NCBI GenBank assembly: GCA_016192105.1
Contig: JACPUV010000025.1
Location: 124,001 to 188,000 of the forward strand
Length of the DNA stretch: 64,000 nt
Source of the DNA: Sphingobacteriales bacterium
GTDB taxonomy: Bacteria > Bacteroidota > Bacteroidia > Chitinophagales > Chitinophagaceae
Reading direction: 5' to 3'
The notes under the pieces were generated by a model. It worked only from the letters and a program-made list of their open reading frames with translations, ran no database searches and was not told the DNA's origin. The stretch's first letter is position 1; each line of letters starts with the position of its first letter. Position numbers and translations under genes: made by a program. Shown one piece after another: positions 7,493 to 15,593 of this stretch.

Positions 7493-8323
7493 ATGAATAA
7501 ACGGGTTTCAATACAGGGGTATGAAGGCAGCTTTCACCAGGTGGCGGCGCAATTATTCCATGGAAAGAATATACGTGTAATTCCCTGCGATACCTTCCGC
7601 GATGTGGTTCGTGTCGCTTCCAGCAAAAAGGAAAGTGACGGCGGTGTAATGGCGATTGAGAATTCCATAGCCGGGAGCATCTTGCCGAATTACAATCTTC
7701 TTCAGAAAAGTAACCTGAAGATCGTAGGGGAACTGTATTTGCAGATCCGGCAAAACCTGCTGGTGAACCGCGGGGTGCAGCTGGAAGATATCAGGGAAGT
7801 GCATTCCCATACCATGGCCTTGCAGCAATGCTACGATTTCCTGGACAAATTCAAATGGAAACTGGTGGAGTCCGATGATACCGCTCTGAGTGCCCGGCAT
7901 ATTCACCAGCACAAGAACAGGCATATGGCCGCTATTGCCAGCAAACTGGCCGCCGAATTGTATGACCTCGATGTACTGGCTCCCAATATCCAGAGCCTGA
8001 AAAATAACTATACCCGTTTCCTGATGCTGCAACGGGAAGAAACGGTACAACCTGTGGAAGCGGCCGACAAAGCATCCGTTACCTTCCATACGGATCATTC
8101 CAGGGGCAGCCTGGCCAGGGTACTGACCCGGATTTCAGAAGGGGGGATCAATCTCAGCAAACTGCAAAGCTTCCCGATCCCGGGATCTGAATTTAAATAT
8201 GCGTTTCATGCCGATATGGAATTTGATACGCAGGACCAGTTTGATGATGTGATGAAATCGATAAAGCCGCTGACGGAGGCGATCAAAGTATATGGGGTAT
8301 ATAAACGCGGACTGTGGAAATGA
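7493..8323 (+). CDS. pheA: Prephenate dehydratase
   Basis: Prephenate dehydratase converts prephenate to phenylpyruvate, the committed step to phenylalanine. Residues 4-180 are the catalytic PDT domain, with GYEGSFHQVAA at 9-19, AIENSIAGS at 54-62 and the catalytic-loop motif NNYTRF at 171-176. Residues about 194-270 form an ACT domain that normally binds phenylalanine for feedback control. The allosteric ESRP motif of the family is replaced here by LQSFP (224-228). At 276 residues the length is normal for a monofunctional enzyme without a fused chorismate mutase. It opens the aromatic amino acid cluster; the chorismate mutase activity is carried downstream on the DAHP synthase. Confidence 0.95.
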   Translation: MNKRVSIQGYEGSFHQVAAQLFHGKNIRVIPCDTFRDVVRVASSKKESDGGVMAIENSIAGSILPNYNLLQKSNLKIVGELYLQIRQNLLVNRGVQLEDIREVHSHTMALQQCYDFLDKFKWKLVESDDTALSARHIHQHKNRHMAAIASKLAAELYDLDVLAPNIQSLKNNYTRFLMLQREETVQPVEAADKASVTFHTDHSRGSLARVLTRISEGGINLSKLQSFPIPGSEFKYAFHADMEFDTQDQFDDVMKSIKPLTEAIKVYGVYKRGLWK

Positions 8324-8403
8324 GGGGCGTTAACTGACATTGATAAGTGAGTTCTTAATACGCACTATTCATTTAGTGTAATAACTACGTTAAATTCAAG
8401 AGA

Positions 8404-9579
8404 ATGAAAGTTGCTAAAAGACTGGAAGGAATCGGGGAATATTATTTTTCCCAAAAGTTGCGGGAGATTGACGAACTGAACAGGCAGGGGAAGAATATTA
8501 TCAACCTGGGTATCGGCAGCCCGGACCAGCCCCCGCACCCGGAGGTGATCCGGGTATTGCAGGAAGAATCGGTCAAACCCAATGTACATGCCTACCAGTC
8601 GTACAAAGGATCGCCCCTGTTGCGCAAAGCAATCAGTGACTGGTATAAGCAATGGTATGCAGTGGAACTGGACCCGGATACCGAGGTCCTCCCGCTGATC
8701 GGAAGCAAGGAGGGGATCATGCATATCTGTATGACCTATCTTGATAAAGGAGATGAAGTGCTGCTGCCCAACCCCGGTTACCCCACTTACCGCAGTGCCG
8801 TAAAACTGGCCGGCGGGAAATGCGTGGACTATGTGTTGAAAGAAAAAAACGGGTACGCTCCGGATTTTGAAAAACTGGAAAAGCGCGGACTGAAGAAGGT
8901 CAAACTGATGTTTGTCAATTATCCGCAGATGCCCACCGGTCAACTGCCTTCACCGGAGTTGTTTGAAAAACTGGTCGCTTTTGGGAAAAAGCATAAAATA
9001 CTGATCGTACATGATAATCCGTATTCCTTTATCCTGAATGAACACCCGGAGAGTTTGCTGGGCGTGGAGGGCGCGCGGGAATGGGTGATCGAACTGAATT
9101 CGCTGAGTAAATCGCATAATATGGCCGGCTGGCGGGTGGGGATGCTTTGCGGCGCGAAAGAACGGATAGAAGAAGTGCTGCGGTTTAAAAGCAATATGGA
9201 CAGCGGCATGTTTCTCCCGGTGCAATTGGCTGCGGCCCGGGCGCTGTCACTTGGTAAGGAATGGCAGGATGAAGTGAATGCCGTGTACCGGGAACGGAAG
9301 GAAAAAGTAGTTGAATTACTGGAATTGCTGGGCTGTTCATTTTCCCGGAAACAAGCGGGTTTATTTGTTTGGGCACATATACCCGAAGGCTATACGGATG
9401 GTTATGCGGTGAGCGATGAGGTATTATACCAGTCGGGGGTATTCATTACACCCGGTGGGATATTCGGTAATGCGGGTGATAAATATATACGGGTGAGTTT
9501 GTGTGCGACGGTGGAAAAACTGGAAGAAGCGATAAAAAGAATTCAAAAATCAAAAGGGGAATCCAATGAAGGAGCGTAA
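8404..9579 (+). CDS. Class I/II PLP aminotransferase, probably for aromatic amino acids
   Basis: This 391-residue fold-type I aminotransferase resembles the LL-diaminopimelate/aspartate aminotransferase branch. Tyr/gly-rich substrate elements are at 64-72, LPNPGYPTY at 121-129, the PLP-pyridine aspartate in HDNPY at 203-207, and the Schiff-base Lys236 in SLSKSHNMAGWR. The usual NPTG asparagine that contacts the cofactor is methionine here (YPQMPTG, 173-179). Its place between pheA and tyrA implies transamination of phenylpyruvate and 4-hydroxyphenylpyruvate, or of prephenate to arogenate; this is inference from context. Its 3' end overlaps tyrA by 14 bp, so the two are translationally coupled. 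Confidence 0.88.
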   Translation: MKVAKRLEGIGEYYFSQKLREIDELNRQGKNIINLGIGSPDQPPHPEVIRVLQEESVKPNVHAYQSYKGSPLLRKAISDWYKQWYAVELDPDTEVLPLIGSKEGIMHICMTYLDKGDEVLLPNPGYPTYRSAVKLAGGKCVDYVLKEKNGYAPDFEKLEKRGLKKVKLMFVNYPQMPTGQLPSPELFEKLVAFGKKHKILIVHDNPYSFILNEHPESLLGVEGAREWVIELNSLSKSHNMAGWRVGMLCGAKERIEEVLRFKSNMDSGMFLPVQLAAARALSLGKEWQDEVNAVYRERKEKVVELLELLGCSFSRKQAGLFVWAHIPEGYTDGYAVSDEVLYQSGVFITPGGIFGNAGDKYIRVSLCATVEKLEEAIKRIQKSKGESNEGA

Positions 9580-10417
9580 AAAAATTGCCATTGTGGGGGT
9601 GGGACTGATTGGCGGTTCGCTGGCCATTCAGCTGCATGAAAAAAAATTATCGTCCCGGCTCATCGGGGTGGAGGCGGATCCGGATCATGCGGCGCAGGCC
9701 CTGGCCCTGGAACTGGTGGATGAAATCCTGCCATTGGATCAGGCTGTTGAACAGGCAGAAGTGATCGTATTGGCCATCCCCGTGGATGCCATGCTGTCCT
9801 TACTGCCAGCGGTGCTGGACCGGGTGGATCAGCAGATCGTACTGGACCTGGGTTCCACCAAATCGCAACTCGTGGCAGCGATAAAGGACCATCCGAAAAG
9901 AGGGCGGTTTGTGGCCACGCACCCGATGTGGGGTACGGAATACAGCGGACCGGCAGCGGCTGTAAGAGGCGCTTATGAAAACAAAGCAGTGATTCTTTGT
10001 AATACTGATCAGACAGATGCGGATGCACTGGAATGGGTCAGGCATATGTTTGAAAAGATCGGGATGCGGCAGCTCGAAATGGAAGCCGTTGCGCATGACC
10101 TGCATGCGGCCTATGTCAGCCATATTTCCCATATCACTTCTTTTGCCCTTGCCAATACGGTGCTGGAAAAAGAAAAAGAAGAGAATGCCATTTTTGAACT
10201 GGCTTCCGCAGGTTTTGAAAGCACGGTGCGCCTGGCCAAAAGTAACCCTGCAATGTGGGTTCCTATTTTCTTACAGAATAAAGATAATGTACTGGATGTG
10301 TTAAATGAACATATTGAACAGCTCAAGAAGTTCAGGGACAGTATCCGGGATGATCAATCCGATGTATTGAAAGGACTGATAACGGAAGCCAATAAGATCC
10401 GGAGAATTATTAAGTAA
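9566..10417 (+). CDS. tyrA: Prephenate (or arogenate) dehydrogenase
   Basis: TyrA oxidatively decarboxylates prephenate to 4-hydroxyphenylpyruvate, leading to tyrosine. The 283-residue protein has an N-terminal Rossmann fold with GVGLIGGSLA (11-20), followed by an acidic residue near the end of strand 2 (GVEAD) that favours NAD. THPMWGTEYSGP (about 118-129) carries the conserved active-site histidine, and the all-helical dimerisation domain contains the second conserved histidine region SHISHITSFA (about 190-199). No ACT domain is present, so there is no obvious feedback module. The start at 9566 lies inside the aminotransferase gene. The product ends 100 bp before the DAHP synthase gene, which has its own promoter element. 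Confidence 0.94.
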   Translation: MKERKKIAIVGVGLIGGSLAIQLHEKKLSSRLIGVEADPDHAAQALALELVDEILPLDQAVEQAEVIVLAIPVDAMLSLLPAVLDRVDQQIVLDLGSTKSQLVAAIKDHPKRGRFVATHPMWGTEYSGPAAAVRGAYENKAVILCNTDQTDADALEWVRHMFEKIGMRQLEMEAVAHDLHAAYVSHISHITSFALANTVLEKEKEENAIFELASAGFESTVRLAKSNPAMWVPIFLQNKDNVLDVLNEHIEQLKKFRDSIRDDQSDVLKGLITEANKIRRIIK

Positions 10418-10505
10418 ACCGGAAAGATGAACCGCCGTTAATTCGTGAAAAGAACAATCTGATAAATAAACCGCTTCTAAAATCCCCTTGAGGGGCCGGG
10501 AGCAC

Positions 10506-10513
10506 TAAATTTG
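10506..10513 (+). promoter_or_regulatory. Promoter -7 element TAAATTTG directly before DAHP synthase
   Basis: The 8-mer matches the Bacteroidota TAnnTTTG consensus exactly and ends only 4 bp before the ATG at 10518. A start site about 5-7 bp downstream of the element would give a leaderless or near-leaderless transcript. Just upstream, CCCCTTGAGGGG (10484-10495) can form a short hairpin. I see no good -33 TTTG partner. Confidence 0.45.
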
Positions 10514-10517
10514 TACA

Positions 10518-11606
10518 ATGCAAACAACAGAACAGACAAGTAATGCCGCCGTACAGGCTGCCTGGCATAAAAGACCCCTGATCATCAGCGGGCCCTGCAG
10601 TGCCGAAACAGAAGAACAGGTATTAGCTACTGCGCAGCGGCTCGCGGCTACCGGGAAAGTGGATATGCTCCGGGCCGGTATTTGGAAGCCCCGTACCAAA
10701 CCCGGGATGTTTGAGGGAGTAGGTGCCAAGGGATTGCCCTGGCTGCAACAGGCAAAAAAACTGACCGGCTTACCTACAACCGTGGAAGTGGCCACCGGCA
10801 AACAGGTACAGGATGCCCTGACTTTTGATGTGGATGTATTATGGATCGGCGCCCGTACCACGGTGAATCCCTTCAGTGTGCAGGAAGTGGCCGACGCCTT
10901 ACGCGGCGTGGATGTACCGGTCCTGATCAAGAATCCCATCAACCCCGACCTGGAGTTATGGAGCGGGGCCGTGGAAAGGGTGGCCCGTGCCGGTGTAAAG
11001 CAGATTGGTTTGATTCACCGGGGTTTTAGTTCCTACGGGAATACAGAATACCGGAATGCCCCCATGTGGCACCTGGCCATTGATATGAAACTGAAACACC
11101 CGGGAATGCCCCTGATCAATGATCCTTCACATATCTGCGGAAGAAGGGATATCCTGCAGGAAGTCATGCAAAAAGCGATCGACCTGGATTATGACGGGCT
11201 GATGATCGAAAGTCATATCGACCCGGACAGCGCCTGGAGCGATGCCAAGCAACAGGTAACCCCGGAGCGCCTGGCAGAAATGCTGGACAGCATTACCTGG
11301 AGAAAAGAAGATGTTAACTCAGAAGAATACCATGCCGCACTGGAAGCGCTGCGCCAGAAGATCAACCACCTCGATGACGAATTGATGCAGATCCTGGGAC
11401 AGCGGATGAAGATCGCGGAGCAGATCGGCCGGTATAAGAAGGATAACAATATCACCATCCTGCAAACCAGCCGCTGGAATGAGATCATCGAAAGGGCATC
11501 CGTGAAAGGAGATAAGATCGGTCTTAGTAAGGAGTTTATCACCAAGTACCTCGATGCGGTGCATATGGAGAGTATTAATCATCAGAAGAAGGTGCTGGAT
11601 AGCTGA
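10518..11606 (+). CDS. DAHP synthase fused to chorismate mutase
   Basis: This 362-residue bifunctional enzyme catalyses the first step of the shikimate pathway (PEP + erythrose-4-phosphate to DAHP) and the conversion of chorismate to prephenate. Residues 1-265 are the KDPG-like class of DAHP synthase, with PLIISGPCSAE (20-30) and RAGIWKPRTKP (52-62). Residues about 272-355 are an AroQ-type all-helical chorismate mutase (ALRQKINHLDDELMQILGQR, then KIAEQIGRYKK). In related fusions, prephenate binding to the mutase part inhibits DAHP synthase; that is family knowledge, not visible here. It provides the mutase missing from the pheA and tyrA products. A heptameric repeat array begins at its stop codon. 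Confidence 0.95.
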   Translation: MQTTEQTSNAAVQAAWHKRPLIISGPCSAETEEQVLATAQRLAATGKVDMLRAGIWKPRTKPGMFEGVGAKGLPWLQQAKKLTGLPTTVEVATGKQVQDALTFDVDVLWIGARTTVNPFSVQEVADALRGVDVPVLIKNPINPDLELWSGAVERVARAGVKQIGLIHRGFSSYGNTEYRNAPMWHLAIDMKLKHPGMPLINDPSHICGRRDILQEVMQKAIDLDYDGLMIESHIDPDSAWSDAKQQVTPERLAEMLDSITWRKEDVNSEEYHAALEALRQKINHLDDELMQILGQRMKIAEQIGRYKKDNNITILQTSRWNEIIERASVKGDKIGLSKEFITKYLDAVHMESINHQKKVLDS

Positions 11607-11647
11607 TATTGAACATTGAGCATTGATCATTGAATATTGATCATTTG
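11606..11647 (+). repeat. Heptameric tandem repeat array, consensus (A/T/G)CATTGA
   Basis: Six consecutive 7-mers read ATATTGA, ACATTGA, GCATTGA, TCATTGA, ATATTGA and TCATTTG with no phase slip, starting at the last base of the DAHP synthase stop codon. The rest of the 107-bp spacer to aroB contains a partly inverted echo (GATATTCAATACTCATTT). The array is non-coding. Confidence 0.85.
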
Positions 11648-11713
11648 TCAGCCGACTGATATTCAATACTCATTTGGAAAGCAGTCCATCCCGAATGGCA
11701 GTTAAAGTAAATA

Positions 11714-12733
11714 ATGAAACACGTCAATTTTAAGTTTTCAGCCTCCTCCACGGATTTTTATTTTGCCGGCGGAATCAGTCACCTGAAACAGGTTACGGAC
11801 CCCGGGGCCACCGTGATCATTACCGATGAGCATGTGTATAAAGCCCATGCCAAACGGTTTAAAGGCTGGAATACCATTGTGCTGAAGGCGGGGGAGGATT
11901 TCAAAGTACAGGCAACCGTGGATGCCCTGGTGGAACAGCTGATCCAACTGGAAGCTGACCGCAAGACCACCCTGGTAGGAGTGGGAGGAGGGGTGATCAC
12001 GGACCTGACTGGTTATCTTGCTTCCGTATATATGCGCGGGATCCGTTTCGGTTTCATTCCAACTTCGGTGCTCGGTCTCGTGGATGCATCGATTGGAGGG
12101 AAGAACGGCATTGATGTGGGGATGTACAAAAATATGGTAGGCGTGATCCGGCAACCGGCTTTTATCCTGCATGATATGGCCTTCCTGAAATCATTGCCGC
12201 AGGGAGATTGGGAAAACGGGTTTGCGGAGATCATCAAGCATGCCTGCATCAAAGATGCGGCCCTGTTCGCGGACCTGGAGGGGCATACACTAACCCATTA
12301 CCAGCGAAGGCAGCAGTCCATCTGTGATCTTGTACAGCGGAATGCTCTCATTAAGATCAATGTCGTAAAGAAGGACGAGTTTGAAAAAGCAGGCCGGCGC
12401 CTGCTGAATTTCGGTCACACCCTGGGACATGCACTGGAAACGCAGTACGAATTGCTTCACGGGCAGGCCATTTCCATCGGGATGACCTATGCCTGCCATA
12501 TTTCTGAACAGCTCACCGGGTTTAAGCAAACCGGAAAAGTGGTGGCACTGCTGGAAAAATACAAACTGCCCACATATGCTTCCTTTGACAAGCAAAAAGT
12601 GTTTAACGTATTGAAGATGGATAAGAAGAGGGAGCGGAGCGAAATGAACTATGTACTGCTGGAGAAAATCGGCAGGGGGGTGATCAAAAGCATTTCATTG
12701 AAGCAACTGGAAAGAATCATTCAAGCATTATAA
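11714..12733 (+). CDS. aroB: 3-dehydroquinate synthase
   Basis: AroB cyclises DAHP to 3-dehydroquinate using NAD and zinc in the second shikimate step. The 339-residue protein shows the NAD-binding segment VGVGGGVITDLTGYLASVYM (88-107), the substrate loop PTSVLGLVDASIGGKNGID (116-134), and zinc ligands in FAEIIKHACI (about 170-179) and FGHTLGHALE (about 234-243). The length is normal for the family. It begins with ATG 107 bp after the DAHP synthase stop and is followed by aroA after 2 bp, so aroB-aroA-aroC are a tight unit. Confidence 0.96.
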   Translation: MKHVNFKFSASSTDFYFAGGISHLKQVTDPGATVIITDEHVYKAHAKRFKGWNTIVLKAGEDFKVQATVDALVEQLIQLEADRKTTLVGVGGGVITDLTGYLASVYMRGIRFGFIPTSVLGLVDASIGGKNGIDVGMYKNMVGVIRQPAFILHDMAFLKSLPQGDWENGFAEIIKHACIKDAALFADLEGHTLTHYQRRQQSICDLVQRNALIKINVVKKDEFEKAGRRLLNFGHTLGHALETQYELLHGQAISIGMTYACHISEQLTGFKQTGKVVALLEKYKLPTYASFDKQKVFNVLKMDKKRERSEMNYVLLEKIGRGVIKSISLKQLERIIQAL

Positions 12734-12735
12734 CA

Positions 12736-14037
12736 GTGAACGTAACCATACATCCGTCGGAATTAAAAGGTACCATCCAGGCTCCCGCTTCCAAAAGTTC
12801 GATGCAACGGGCTTGTGCGGCTGCACTTTTGCATATCGGGGAGACGATCATACATAATCCCGGGCATAGCAATGACGATAAAGCGGCACTGGATATTATC
12901 CGGCGCCTGGGCGCAAAGGCGGAATTTGTGGAAGGAACCTTACAGGTAAAAAGTGAAGGAGTACAACCGGCGACGGCGGAAATCAGTTGCGGGGAATCCG
13001 GTCTCAGTATCCGGATGTTCACGCCCCTGGCGGCCCTGAGTGACCAACCCGTTACCATCAATGGTACAGGAAGCCTGGTAACCCGCCCGATGGATTTCTT
13101 TGACAGGATACTTCCCCGGCTGCAGGTAAAGATCAACAGTCAGCAGGGGAAATTGCCTTTGCAGATACAGGGCCCCTTGATTCCGGCAGATATTGAGGTG
13201 GACGGTTCATTGAGCTCACAGTTCCTGACCGGTTTGCTGATGGCTTATTCGGCTTCCCGGGCATCCGGTGTTTCCATTAAAGTGAATGACTTAAAAAGCC
13301 GGCCTTATATTGACCTGACCCTCGATGTGATGCGGCAGTTTGGTTTGAAAGTACCGGAGAACAGGGACTACCGCGAATTTTATTTTGAAGCAGCAACCGG
13401 CCCGCGGCTCCCTGCCACGGGACATGCCATTCATTACACGGTGGAAGGTGACTGGAGCGGCGGGGCCTTCCTGCTGGTAGCCGGGGCTATTGCCGGCCCC
13501 ATTACTGTCCGCGGACTGGATCTTTCCTCTGCCCAGGCTGATAAAGCCATTGTGGATGCCCTGATGGCGGCGAATGCAGGGATTGCGATTGAGGCAAAGG
13601 GGATCAAACTGCACCCGGCTGCCATGAAGGGGTTTGCATTTGATGCGACGGATTGCCCGGACCTGTTTCCGCCGCTGGTGGCACTGGCTGCTTATTGCAG
13701 GGACCTGACGACAATTAAAGGGGTAAGCCGGCTGGCACATAAAGAGAGCAACAGGGCCCTGACCCTGCAGGAAGAGTTTGGAAAAATGGGTGTACGGATC
13801 GAACTGGACGGAGATACAATGAAGGTGCATGGAAGAGGAGTCGTAAAAGGGGCGACCGTTCATTCCCGTCATGACCACCGTATCGCCATGGCCTGTGCAG
13901 TGGCCGCCTTGAGGGCCGAAGGGGATACCCGGATCGAAGAAGCGGGTGCCGTGAAGAAGTCCTACCCGGCGTTTTATAATGACCTGAAATCAATCGGGGC
14001 CGCTGTATCTTTACCCTTTCAACAATTCAATTTATAA
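12736..14037 (+). CDS. aroA: 5-enolpyruvylshikimate-3-phosphate synthase
   Basis: AroA transfers enolpyruvyl from PEP to shikimate-3-phosphate. The 433-residue protein has the substrate-binding start APASKSSMQR (about 16-25), GESGLSIRMFTPLAAL (about 82-97) and the late motif HDHRIAMACAVAAL (about 377-390) containing conserved His and Arg. The PEP-site glycine region reads GTGSLVTRPM. The sequence diverges from the classical class I motif NAGTAxR, here reading ESGLSIRM, which is the type seen in many Bacteroidota. The first codon is GTG, 2 bp after the aroB stop. The gap to aroC is only 3 bp. Confidence 0.93.
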   Translation: MNVTIHPSELKGTIQAPASKSSMQRACAAALLHIGETIIHNPGHSNDDKAALDIIRRLGAKAEFVEGTLQVKSEGVQPATAEISCGESGLSIRMFTPLAALSDQPVTINGTGSLVTRPMDFFDRILPRLQVKINSQQGKLPLQIQGPLIPADIEVDGSLSSQFLTGLLMAYSASRASGVSIKVNDLKSRPYIDLTLDVMRQFGLKVPENRDYREFYFEAATGPRLPATGHAIHYTVEGDWSGGAFLLVAGAIAGPITVRGLDLSSAQADKAIVDALMAANAGIAIEAKGIKLHPAAMKGFAFDATDCPDLFPPLVALAAYCRDLTTIKGVSRLAHKESNRALTLQEEFGKMGVRIELDGDTMKVHGRGVVKGATVHSRHDHRIAMACAVAALRAEGDTRIEEAGAVKKSYPAFYNDLKSIGAAVSLPFQQFNL

Positions 14038-14040
14038 GCT

Positions 14041-15033
14041 TTGAACAAATTTGGACGTCTATTCAGTATTTCCATTTTTGGAGAATCGCATGGCGAATCG
14101 GTGGGGGTTACCATTGATGGATGCCCCGCGGGTCTATCCTTAACTCCCGAAGACCTGCTGCCCGACCTGGAAAGGAGAAAAGGCGGTACACAAAAAGGAA
14201 CAACACCCCGGCAGGAATCCGATTACCCCATTTTTAAAAGCGGGCTGTTTAACGGAAAAACAACCGGTTTCCCGGTAACGATCCTTTTTGAAAACAATAA
14301 TACAAGAAGCGAAGATTACAATAAACAGCGAAGCATACCCCGTCCGGGACATGCCGACTGGGTGGCACACCAGAAATTCGGCGGGTACGAAGATTACCGC
14401 GGTGGCGGTCATTTCAGTGCCCGGCTTACAACGGGACTGGTTGCTGCCGGGGCAATTGCCAGGAAACTGTTGGAGGGGATCAGCATCCGGGCTGCCGTAA
14501 CAGCAATCGGAGGGGAAACAGATACCGAAAAAGGCCTTCAAAAAGCCATTGAGGCCAAAGATTCCGTGGGCGGGATTGTCGAATGCAGGGTCAATGGATT
14601 ACCGGCAGGATTGGGTGAGCCCTATTTTGATTCGCTGGAATCAGCGCTCGCTCATCTGCTATTTGCCATTCCCGCGGTCCGGGGGGTGGAGTTCGGCACC
14701 GGTTTTGCCGCCGCCGCCATGTTCGGCATTGAGCACAACGATGCGATTGAAGACATGAGCGGGAAAACAAGGACCAACCATGCCGGCGGAGTGGTAGGCG
14801 GGATCAGTAACGGAAATGAGCTGGTTTTCCGCCTGGCCGTGAAACCCACTTCTTCTACACCCAAAGAACAGAACAGCCTGAACTGGGATACCGGTAAAAC
14901 AGAGAATTTTTCAGTGAAAGGGCGTCATGATCTCTGTGTAGCCCTCCGGGCGCCGGTGATCGTGGAAGCCGTAACAGCCATCGTGATCGCTGATTTCATG
15001 TTGCTGGAACAAAAAATTAAACGAGTTCTATAA
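14041..15033 (+). CDS. aroC: Chorismate synthase
   Basis: AroC eliminates phosphate from EPSP to form chorismate and needs reduced FMN. The 330-residue protein starts with the family signature FGRLFSISIFGESHGESVG (4-22), with RPGHADWVAHQKFGGYEDYR in the middle (about 101-120). GGGHFSARLT carries the conserved histidine and arginine. It is at the short end for the family but shows no internal gap. The start codon is TTG at 14041, and no ATG in frame would keep the N-terminal signature. The stop codon overlaps the next ATG in a TAATG arrangement, indicating translational coupling to the DUF952 gene. Confidence 0.95.
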   Translation: MNKFGRLFSISIFGESHGESVGVTIDGCPAGLSLTPEDLLPDLERRKGGTQKGTTPRQESDYPIFKSGLFNGKTTGFPVTILFENNNTRSEDYNKQRSIPRPGHADWVAHQKFGGYEDYRGGGHFSARLTTGLVAAGAIARKLLEGISIRAAVTAIGGETDTEKGLQKAIEAKDSVGGIVECRVNGLPAGLGEPYFDSLESALAHLLFAIPAVRGVEFGTGFAAAAMFGIEHNDAIEDMSGKTRTNHAGGVVGGISNGNELVFRLAVKPTSSTPKEQNSLNWDTGKTENFSVKGRHDLCVALRAPVIVEAVTAIVIADFMLLEQKIKRVL

Positions 15034-15335
15034 TGCCTGTCATCTATCATGTTACCACTGCCGGTGAATGGGAGTCCGCGAAACAAAAAGGATTTTATGA
15101 ACACCCCTCACTCAAAGCGGAGGGTTTTATTCACTGCTCGCAGGAACACCAGGTGGCTGCTGTGCTGGACCGTTATTTTGCCGGGCAAAGCGGTTTGGTT
15201 AAACTGGTGATCGATACGGACCGGCTCACCAGTCACTATGTATTTGACTGGTCTCCTTCCACGCAGGATACTTTTCCGCATATCTATGGCCCTATAAATA
15301 CCGGTGCCGTGACCGATGTGATCCGGTTATCATAA
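15033..15335 (+). CDS. DUF952-family small protein
   Basis: The 100-residue protein matches the DUF952 family by the N-terminal YHVTTAGEWESA (5-16), the central GFIHCSQEHQV (31-41) and the C-terminal FPHIYGPI (82-89). These conserved His, Cys and Tyr residues suggest a ligand-binding or catalytic pocket related to ADP-ribosyltransferase-like folds, but no activity is established. The start codon shares a base with the aroC stop (TAATG), so it is co-translated with chorismate synthase. A terminator follows 16 bp after the stop. Any link to aromatic biosynthesis is only by position. Confidence 0.85.
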   Translation: MPVIYHVTTAGEWESAKQKGFYEHPSLKAEGFIHCSQEHQVAAVLDRYFAGQSGLVKLVIDTDRLTSHYVFDWSPSTQDTFPHIYGPINTGAVTDVIRLS

Positions 15336-15351
15336 ACTTCCGGTTTTTTAT

Positions 15352-15377
15352 GCCTGGGCCTTTTCCCGGCTTTTTAT
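15352..15377 (+). terminator. Terminator at the end of the aromatic cluster
   Basis: A six-pair stem GCC-t-GGG (15352-15358) / CCCGGC (15365-15370) with a single bulged T precedes TTTTTATT. It closes the aroB-aroA-aroC-DUF952 unit. Confidence 0.65.
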
Positions 15378-15527
15378 TGGGTGCAAGGGATGCCTGCATT
15401 CAGTTCCGCATTGAACAGGCCGGGACCGTTGCCCCCGTCAGTAAACTCTACCAGCAGCCGGCATCCGTCACAATCCTCCCGGGCCGGTAAAAAAATCAGC
15501 CAAACTATCGGGAGAATCTTAAAACGA

Positions 15528-15556
15528 TTGCTTATTTTGTTGTACAGGTAGATTTG
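15528..15556 (+). promoter_or_regulatory. Promoter TTG-N18-TAGATTTG before L,D-transpeptidase
   Basis: TAGATTTG (15549-15556) matches TAnnTTTG exactly, and TTG (15528-15530) sits 18 bp upstream as a possible -33 element. The leader to the ATG at 15594 is about 32 nt. Confidence 0.5.
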
Positions 15557-15593
15557 TTTAACACCATTACTCAAGCCAGCTGCCAACCTCTTT

